Made by a program: the position numbers and the translations under genes. From Methylomarinum sp. (GTDB lineage: Bacteria; Pseudomonadota; Gammaproteobacteria; Methylococcales; Methylomonadaceae), in assembly GCA_013139755.1 (NCBI GenBank), contig WTAG01000260.1, forward strand, positions 1 through 8,908: DNA of 8,908 nucleotides, read 5' to 3'. The notes beneath the pieces were generated by a model, which did not search any database, had not been told where the DNA came from, and was given only the letters and a program-made list of their open reading frames with translations. This document shows, in pieces, positions 1 through 4,480 of the stretch (positions are counted from its first letter, which is position 1; the number at the start of each line of letters is the position of its first letter).

Positions 1-132
1 GCAGAAGGAGTAGAAACAAAGGATCAACTGACTTTTTTACAACAACATGAGTGCAATCAGGTTCAAGGCTATTACTTTAGTAAACCCGTTTCAGCAGATA
101 AAATAAGCGAACTATTAAACAAAGAAAAGTAA
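1..132 (+). CDS. EAL-domain c-di-GMP phosphodiesterase, C-terminal fragment
   Basis: The window begins inside this gene; only the last 43 codons and the TAA stop are visible. The translated tail starts with AEGVET and continues to QGYYFSKP (fragment residues 22-29). These are two of the most conserved C-terminal motifs of EAL domains, the EGVE loop that carries an active-site glutamate and the QGY-F-KP strand near the end of the TIM barrel. EAL domains hydrolyse cyclic di-GMP to linear pGpG. The protein ends 14 residues after the KP, as is usual when EAL is the last domain. Upstream domains (GGDEF, PAS or REC) cannot be seen. No clear terminator follows directly; the palindrome pair at 290-357 is the first strong hairpin downstream. 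EAL family membership is firm; whether the enzyme is active cannot be judged from this fragment. Confidence 0.9.
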   Translation, partial: AEGVETKDQLTFLQQHECNQVQGYYFSKPVSADKISELLNKEK

Positions 133-830
133 CTCAATAAATCTCTGCTTTCTAAATGTCTCAAAAAATATTATTTCAACTTTCCACCCGTTCCAGGCTT
201 TAAGCAGCACAATAGACACCGTGTTTGAGAGGTTTAAACTTCTGCTCTCAGGCTTATACAATTTTAAAACTTCATCATGTTCGATAAAAGTAGGAGGGGC
301 CTATTGGCCGCGACCGAGACAGATCAAGAGCAGTCGCGGCCAATAGGCCCCTCCTACCGATAATAATAACTCAGAAAGTTACTAATTTTTCATCACCCTG
401 TGGTTTGTATAGAGCCATGAAAACTATTAGGAAGCCCCCCTGGTTTCAAGGTCAAACATCAGTGCATCCCCTCCAAATAAGAGACATCAGCAAATTTGTT
501 AAAGCTACAGGGTTAACCCTCCACCAGTTAATGAAGTAATGTACATTAACCCATTCATGACAACCCAGTCTTGCCCTGCGGAGTTTTTTATCTAATTCAA
601 CCCCAGTAGATAAATCAAGTGCAATTGTGCATCAGTATTACGCACAATCTAAAACATTATCAGTCATGCCGACCAGAAATAGTATAATTTGTTAGTGAGT
701 AAATGAATGAAAACAAATTAAGGCATTAGAGCATTTTCTAATCCTCAAAACGAATAAAAACTTCCCCCTCAAATTTTTCACGATAATTTAGTATTGATTA
801 TCATGTTTATCAAAAAAAAAACCACGATTT
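133..830. other. Intergenic region between the EAL gene and trmL
   Basis: No convincing gene is seen on either strand. Besides the inverted repeat at 290-357 it holds two perfect 12-bp palindromes, AGGGTTAACCCT at 509-520 and TAATGTACATTA at 537-548. It also has a 7-bp inverted repeat, ATTGTGC at 624-630 and GCACAAT at 642-648, around an 11-nt loop, with no T-run after it, so it looks more like an operator or hairpin than a terminator. A perfect TATAAT hexamer lies at 683-688 but has no good -35 at 16-18 bp spacing, so a trmL promoter there is only possible. A 40-codon ATG frame at 417-539 lacks a clear ribosome binding site and is treated as doubtful. A GATAAT at 782-787 is a second weak -10 candidate. 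Confidence 0.5.
290..357. repeat. REPIN/BIME-like pair of inverted REP palindromes
   Basis: Two perfectly complementary 25-bp arms (290-314 and 333-357) flank an 18-nt spacer. Each arm begins at its outer end with GTAG followed by G-rich sequence, and carries an inner GGCC-TATT-GGCC mini-hairpin (298-309 and its mirror at 338-349). A GTAG head followed by an imperfect palindrome is the hallmark of REP sequences mobilised by REP-associated tyrosine transposases (RAYTs), and two inverted REPs make a REPIN or BIME. The arms are much more GC-rich than the DNA around them, which also points to a dispersed element. In RNA the whole unit would fold into a very stable stem and may protect or end the upstream EAL transcript. 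Element class is inferred from form alone; other copies in the genome are expected but not visible here. Confidence 0.75.
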
Positions 831-1295
831 ATGTTTAATATTGCACTCTACGAACCTAAGATCCCACAAAATACCGGGAATATTATTAGACTTGTTGCTA
901 ACAATGGATGTCACCTTCACCTAATTGAACCTTTAGGTTTTGATCTCGAAGAAAAAAACCTACGACGCTCTGGTTTAGATTATCTTGATTTAGCCAATAT
1001 TAGTCGATATCCAAGTTATGATGATTTTTTAGAAAACATGCATGGACATAGAGTCTTAGCATTAACGACCAAAGGGAAAAAATTTTATAATCAAATTGAA
1101 TACAAACCTGGCGATATTCTACTATTCGGCTCAGAAACAGCAGGATTACCTGACTCAATCCACAAGAATTTAACTCTAGATCATCAATTGAGAATCCCCA
1201 TGCAGCCAAACAACCGAAGTATGAACCTATCCAATACTGTTGCTTTAGTTAGTTATGAAGCATGGAGGCAGCAAGGCTTTACAGGTGGAGAATAA
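831..1295 (+). CDS. trmL: tRNA (cytidine(34)-2'-O)-methyltransferase TrmL
   Basis: A 154-residue SPOUT-class (TrmD/SpoU) methyltransferase. In the characterised enzyme, TrmL (YibK) uses S-adenosylmethionine to 2'-O-methylate the wobble nucleotide 34 of tRNA-Leu isoacceptors (CAA and UAA anticodons), acting as a cytosolic homodimer. All family motifs are present: N-terminal LYEPKIPQNTGNIIRL (the NTGN-R motif with the catalytic arginine), RRSGLDY, ALTTKG, the GSETAGLP loop, and C-terminal IPMQPNNRSMNLSNTVAL with SYEAWRQ, which together form the trefoil-knot cofactor site. Length matches the roughly 157-residue E. coli protein and the N-terminus aligns without extension, so ATG 831 is chosen even though only an A-rich stretch and no real Shine-Dalgarno precedes it. 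It appears to be a monocistronic gene ending at the hairpin at 1483-1512. It looks intact; identification is very secure. Confidence 0.97.
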   Translation: MFNIALYEPKIPQNTGNIIRLVANNGCHLHLIEPLGFDLEEKNLRRSGLDYLDLANISRYPSYDDFLENMHGHRVLALTTKGKKFYNQIEYKPGDILLFGSETAGLPDSIHKNLTLDHQLRIPMQPNNRSMNLSNTVALVSYEAWRQQGFTGGE

Positions 1296-1310
1296 ATGAT
1301 CAAACCTTGT

Positions 1311-1474
1311 TTAAGGAAGCTCTGATTAAGTTGGTTAGAATTTAGCGCTGAAAAAACTGTCGCTATTTTTCACGAAGTGAGAGGTAATAGTTATTCTATT
1401 GCGCCGATCTTGGTGGAAAATATCGGCCGTTTTAGCAAGCTAAAAATAATTGGACTTGATCAGAGCTTTCTTAA
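1311..1474. mobile_element. IS5-like MITE with TTAA flanking repeats
   Basis: A non-coding 156-bp element (1315-1470) begins GGAAGCTCTGATTAAG and ends with the near-perfect inverted copy of it. Including the flanks, 19 of 21 bp match between 1311-1331 and the reverse complement of 1454-1474. TTAA stands on both sides (1311-1314 and 1471-1474), consistent with a 4-bp target duplication of the YTAR kind that IS5-group elements make. The inside holds several small inverted repeats, for example TAGCG (1343-1347) with CGCTA (1361-1365), and no ORF of note. This is the expected form of a miniature element moved in trans by an IS5-family transposase. It sits just after the trmL stop and before the probable trmL terminator, so it is transcribed as part of the trmL 3' UTR. 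The IS5 assignment rests on end sequence and target only. Confidence 0.7.
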
Positions 1475-1482
1475 GTCAGCAG

Positions 1483-1512
1483 GAGTTGCTATCAATGTAG
1501 CAACTCTCTTTT
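1483..1512 (+). terminator. Rho-independent terminator of trmL
   Basis: A perfect 9-bp stem, GAGTTGCTA (1483-1491) with TAGCAACTC (1498-1506), closes a 6-nt loop and is followed at once by TCTTTT. The run of T is only on the plus-strand side, so it ends transcription coming from trmL. It lies about 190 bp from the trmL stop only because the MITE has been inserted in between; without it the gap would be roughly 25-30 bp, a normal distance. Confidence 0.8.
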
Positions 1513-1746
1513 AATCTCCAATCCAAGACCTTAATTTATCATACAAAATATTAGGACGAATTGGCTTAGTAATAAAATCATTCATACCCGAATCAAAACA
1601 GGCCTGCTTGTCATCTGCTGATGCATTTGCATATCCATCAGAATCAAGGAGAAAGAACTTTTACTGATCAAATCAATAGCTTCATGTCCATTATTTGCTA
1701 CGGTAACAGCTACGCCTTCTCTTTCTAATAAACCTGTTGATCCTAA
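1511..1746 (-). pseudogene. Decayed receiver (REC) domain, C-terminal remnant of a sensor/hybrid kinase
   Basis: Two minus-strand frames together give most of a REC domain. From about 1734 down to 1624 one frame reads GLLEREGVAVTVANNG, then FSLILMDMQM, which includes the phospho-acceptor Asp (codon at 1633-1635). From 1630 down to the stop at 1511-1513 a different frame reads ANASADDKQACFDSG, then MNDFITKPI with the conserved Lys, and ends RSWIGD. The MP-MDG loop and the helix and strand between the Asp and the TANA motif (about 27 residues) are missing. The two parts are fused out of frame across the short repetitive string ATGCAAATGCA. The N-terminal DD acidic pair is also gone. By order and wording it resembles the last REC of hybrid kinases, including REC2 of the kinase at 4481-8790. 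It must be non-functional. Its stop codon overlaps the trmL terminator tail, so the genes are convergent. Confidence 0.85.
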
Positions 1747-1765
1747 TTTAAAAAAACGATCGCAT

Positions 1766-1909
1766 TTAATTTATAAAGGCTGTAAAGCTATTGATTGCCT
1801 TAAATAGTGAACTGTCAACGCTTTCCGCCATCAATGGCCATAAGAGGACTGTTCCCATAAATAGGGCTAATACGGAAAACCATAACTTTCGTTGTACTGA
1901 CATTTTCAT
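1766..1909 (-). pseudogene. 47-codon ORF with signal/membrane N-terminus, probable 5' remnant of a lost gene
   Basis: From ATG at 1909 (second ATG at 1903) the frame reads MKMSVQRKLW, a hydrophobic stretch (residues 9-28, FSVLALFMGTVLLWPLMA and flanks), then AESVDSS and a stop at 1766-1768. This is a basic n-region, a 15-20 residue h-region and a possible cleavage site, as in a signal peptide or first transmembrane helix of a sensor protein. No strong Shine-Dalgarno is seen. The ORF lies on the same strand and just upstream of the REC remnant at 1511-1746. An economical reading, which is inference, is that both are the two ends of one hybrid kinase whose middle was deleted. It could instead be an intact small membrane or secreted protein. 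I recognise no family for it. Confidence 0.4.
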
Positions 1910-1952
1910 TTCTATCTTGGTTCAGATGCTTTTCAAGCTAGTTGTCGCCTAA

Positions 1953-2081
1953 AGCTTAAATTATGCCAGATTATATATTATTGATTATTTAGCTTTTTAT
2001 AATGGTAAGCGCACGCTCTCAAAATTGGGAACCCAATCGCCATTAAAACTTGAACAAGCATTTTATAGAAAAACTGCCTAA
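1953..2081 (+). pseudogene. IS3-family transposase OrfB, C-terminal remnant
   Basis: A plus-strand frame opened by a stop at 1950-1952 and closed by TAA at 2079-2081 reads SLNYARLYIIDYLAFYNGKR, then TLSKLGTQSPLKLEQAFY. This is the well-known end of the IS3-group rve integrase domain, where the pattern is DYI-FYN-KR-HS-LGY-SP-EFE-FY. The catalytic DDE residues lie upstream and are gone. LNYA is followed directly by RLYIIDY, where related proteins have a further stretch of about eight residues, so there may also be a small internal deletion. No ATG or ribosome binding site serves it. It is a leftover of an old IS3-type insertion, oriented opposite to the neighbouring REC remnant. Whether it is of the same IS type as the element entering at 8791 cannot be told. 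Confidence 0.8.
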
Positions 2082-2098
2082 GAACGCGTGCTGTTTTA

Positions 2099-2113
2099 GG
2101 AGCCTCTGATTAA
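2099..2113 (+). repeat. Solitary IS5/MITE-like terminal sequence
   Basis: GGAGCCTCTGATTAA agrees at 13 of 15 positions with the left terminal repeat of the MITE at 1315 (GGAAGCTCTGATTAA). No matching inverted copy is seen within the next few hundred bases. It lies 17 bp after the stop of the IS3 transposase remnant, so it may be a single end left after deletion, or the start of an element with diverged interior. Short match, so only suggestive. Confidence 0.4.
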
Positions 2114-2135
2114 CCATTACACATGTACTTCACGC

Positions 2136-2158
2136 CACACACAACACACAACACACAC
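2136..2158. repeat. CA-rich simple repeat
   Basis: An uninterrupted A/C-only tract made of CACACA units with a 7-bp period (ACACAAC repeated). It lies 31 bp past the stop of the HD-GYP gene, so that gene's transcript would carry a G/U-only tract in its 3' end. No function is claimed; such tracts vary in length by slippage. Confidence 0.7.
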
Positions 2159-2188
2159 GAAAATAAAAGTTTTCTCAAGTTTGAGTTG

Positions 2189-3217
2189 TTATGTATCAAA
2201 ATACCTTTCTTTTATCTTCAAAAGTTCGGGTAAAACATTAATAAACAAACTCACCAGATAAGGGTCAAAATGCGTCCCTGCATCTTTCTTTATCATTTCA
2301 ATAGCATCTTCAATAGGCCAAGCCTCTTTATAAGGCCGCTTAGATGTTAAAGCATCAAATACATCAGCAATCGCAACGATCCGCCCTACTCTTGGTATTT
2401 CACCAGCGTTTAAGCCCTTAGGGTAACCAGTACCGTCCCAACGCTCATGATGCGTTAATGCGACAAGTTTTGCCATTTCCAACAATTCACAAGAATCATC
2501 CCCAATAATTTTAGCGCCAATCTCGCAGTGAGTTTTCATAATCACCCACTCATCTGCATCTAACTTTCCCGGCTTTAAAATTATCCGATCAGGTATGCCA
2601 ATCTTGCCAACATCATGCATTGGCGCTGCATTTAACAATAAATCAGCCTCTTCTTCATTCATCCCTGCAGCCAAACCTAAAACATGTGAATAATGGCTCA
2701 TTCTTAGCACATGCATTCCCGTTTCATTATCCTTATATTCCGCAGCCCGTCCCAATCGTTGCACCACTTGCAAGCGCGTTTCATTTAGCTGCACAGTACG
2801 CTGGACAACCTTGCGTTCCAGTTCTCTGTTCTGGTTACACAATGCTAAGTGTGTTTTTATATGCGCTTTTATGACGGGGGGGCTAAAGGGTTTAAAAATA
2901 TAATCTGCCGCCCCAAGAGCAAACCCTTTCAATTCATCTGCTATTTCAACTTTTGCAGTGACAAATATCACTGGAATATGGCGTGTAGTGTAATCCTTTT
3001 TAAGAATTTCACAGACCTGATACCCATCCATCTTAGGCATCATAACATCTAATAAAATAATATCAGGCAGCTTCCCCGACTGTATTAATTTTATCGCGGC
3101 CAGTCCATTTAAAGCAGCAAAAACCTCATAGTCATCTTTTAAAATCCCGACCAGAATATCAATGTTTTCTGGCGTATCATCAACAATCAAAACAGTTTGT
3201 TTGTTAGAACCAGCCAT
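2189..3217 (-). CDS. Response regulator, REC-HD-GYP cyclic di-GMP phosphodiesterase (RpfG-like)
   Basis: A 342-residue cytosolic two-component regulator. The REC domain (about 8-125) has the acidic pair D13/D14, phospho-acceptor D57 in IILLDVMMP, T88 and K109 (FKPF). A helical linker of about 25 residues follows. The HD-GYP domain (about 147-335) keeps its metal ligands: E160, H169, the H201-D202 pair in HDVGKIGIPD, H230, H256-H257 and D285, plus the GYP signature in HHERWDGTGYP (256-266). Such enzymes hydrolyse c-di-GMP to pGpG or GMP, usually activated by REC phosphorylation. The start at 3217 is chosen because GGGAGGT (3223-3229) lies 5 nt before it; an in-frame ATG 7 codons upstream has no such site. 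It is the last gene of the kinase cluster, 118 bp behind the middle regulator, and has its own strong ribosome binding site. Length and order match RpfG. No clear terminator follows, only a 4-bp CTCA/TGAG stem. Confidence 0.95.
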   Translation of the reverse strand: MAGSNKQTVLIVDDTPENIDILVGILKDDYEVFAALNGLAAIKLIQSGKLPDIILLDVMMPKMDGYQVCEILKKDYTTRHIPVIFVTAKVEIADELKGFALGAADYIFKPFSPPVIKAHIKTHLALCNQNRELERKVVQRTVQLNETRLQVVQRLGRAAEYKDNETGMHVLRMSHYSHVLGLAAGMNEEEADLLLNAAPMHDVGKIGIPDRIILKPGKLDADEWVIMKTHCEIGAKIIGDDSCELLEMAKLVALTHHERWDGTGYPKGLNAGEIPRVGRIVAIADVFDALTSKRPYKEAWPIEDAIEMIKKDAGTHFDPYLVSLFINVLPELLKIKERYFDT

Positions 3218-3222
3218 AATTG

Positions 3223-3229
3223 ACCTCCC
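3223..3229 (-). promoter_or_regulatory. Strong Shine-Dalgarno of the HD-GYP gene
   Basis: On the minus strand GGGAGGT stands 5 nt before ATG 3217. It falls inside the coding frame if the upstream ATG at 3238 were used, which argues for the shorter, 342-residue protein. The two other starts in this operon lack any such site. Confidence 0.8.
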
Positions 3230-3335
3230 TAAACTCAACGTTTTTTTACTACTCTACACCCTTATACTTCACATGGTCACGGAGAAAAATCCTCCTTTAC
3301 CCATCCTACACCAAAAACCTTATCTTAAGGAACCT

Positions 3336-4475
3336 CTATATATCGACTCGACTATCCTCAAGTTCAATCAGTACTTTACTCATATAATCATCCACTTCCA
3401 GACCAATCTCATAAAGCTTATTCGATTCATTTACCGAATCATTAATCAGTGTTAGCAAGTACTCTTCCTGACCTTCATCTAAGCCTAGCGACAGGAAAGA
3501 CTCTTCAATTTTTGCTAAAAGCTTTTCCATTATTTGAGTATTATCCAGTTTATGAGTCTGTTGCTTAGTATCAATATGTTTTAAAGCCTGTTCCGTCAAC
3601 AATACTACTTTTTTTAACTTTTCCTGTTTGGCTTTGACTTGATACTCAACCGCCATCGCCTTCATTCGATGCTCCGCACCTTCCATCAGCAACCCAAGGT
3701 TGTCTTTTATACGCCCATACACTTCTGGATTGTCCATAGGCATATTTTTGATCAACAACGATGCATTCGGGTATGTGACCACTGTGCGCTGATTAAAATC
3801 AAAAATTCTTTTTTGATCTTTTAACTCAGTCAACACGGATTCTTCCAAAGGGCTCACCACCGCTCTATTTGCCATGTTAACCATCTCCGTATCAGCTCGC
3901 AGTTGAATCACTGCATCTAATTGATAAGAGTCCATACTTTCCAGAACGGCTTTAGCTAATTCTGAATAGGAACGACAGCTGAAACTATGAGACAAAAACT
4001 GCAATATCACGCCCATTTCTCCAGCACTGCTCATGGCTACCATAGCCATATCAACAGCCGATCCCAGCTCCTGTTTCAAACATTCAGACTTTTCCTTGTA
4101 ACTCAACAGTAACTCAACTTTTCTGTTCAATTCATCTGGAAAAAAGGGCTTGACGATATAATCACACCCCCCCGCTTCATATCCAGCCAATCGCTCCTCA
4201 TTCGAAGCAACCGCTGAGACAAAAATCACAGGAACCTGCTCTGTTTGCGGCAACTGTTTCAGCTTTCTGCATACCTGATAACCATCCATCCCTGGCATCT
4301 GAATATCCAGTAAAATAATGTCTGGCACCTCAGAAGCCTCTAAAACCTTTAAAGCTATTTCCCCACTGCGCGCAGCTATAATGTTATAACTTTCTTTAAG
4401 TGCTGCAACAACAATATCAATATGCTCTGGCGAGTCTTCAACAATCAAAACTGTTGGTTTAATTTTATCAGTCAT
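3336..4475 (-). CDS. Response regulator with N-terminal REC and uncharacterised GAF-like/coiled-coil C-terminus
   Basis: A 379-residue protein. The REC domain (about 7-125) is complete: E13/D14, phospho-acceptor D57 in IILLDIQMP, S87 and K109 in VKPF. It closely resembles the REC of the HD-GYP regulator downstream (shared PDIILLD and MDGYQVC), so the two probably arose by duplication. Residues 125-160 are helical. Residues about 165-270 mix strands and helices (SYSELAKAVLESMDSYQLDA, FDFNQRTVVTYP) in a GAF-like order. Residues 275-379 are largely charged helices likely to form a coiled coil. No DNA-binding, GGDEF, EAL, HD-GYP, kinase or phosphatase motif is seen. Its ATG is 5 nt after the kinase stop and has no Shine-Dalgarno, so it is probably translated by coupling. 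As partner of the kinase it may pass the signal by protein contact. Its stop TAG lies within sequence resembling an IS5/MITE end (3325-3337), so the C-terminus may have been trimmed. REC assignment is sure; the rest is inference. Confidence 0.9.
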   Translation of the reverse strand: MTDKIKPTVLIVEDSPEHIDIVVAALKESYNIIAARSGEIALKVLEASEVPDIILLDIQMPGMDGYQVCRKLKQLPQTEQVPVIFVSAVASNEERLAGYEAGGCDYIVKPFFPDELNRKVELLLSYKEKSECLKQELGSAVDMAMVAMSSAGEMGVILQFLSHSFSCRSYSELAKAVLESMDSYQLDAVIQLRADTEMVNMANRAVVSPLEESVLTELKDQKRIFDFNQRTVVTYPNASLLIKNMPMDNPEVYGRIKDNLGLLMEGAEHRMKAMAVEYQVKAKQEKLKKVVLLTEQALKHIDTKQQTHKLDNTQIMEKLLAKIEESFLSLGLDEGQEEYLLTLINDSVNESNKLYEIGLEVDDYMSKVLIELEDSRVDI

Positions 4476-4480
4476 ATTTT

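Noticed and set aside
560..600. Possible rho-independent terminator near the T-run after CTGCGGAG
   Set aside because: The bases before the T-run do not form a stem of more than three pairs.
1000..1209. Minus-strand 69-codon frame inside trmL
   Set aside because: Lies wholly within the well-supported trmL reading frame and has no family features or ribosome site.
2161..2188. Terminator after the HD-GYP gene (CTCAAACTTGAG with A/T-rich flanks)
   Set aside because: The stem is only 4 bp with a 4-nt loop and the T-run is broken; too weak to call.
3218..3335. Internal promoter in the gap before the HD-GYP gene (TATAAG on the minus strand)
   Set aside because: No acceptable -35 at proper spacing; the strong ribosome site is enough to explain independent translation.
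2620..3455. Plus-strand frames opposite the two response regulators
   Set aside because: They mirror conserved REC and HD-GYP codons; no recognisable protein features.
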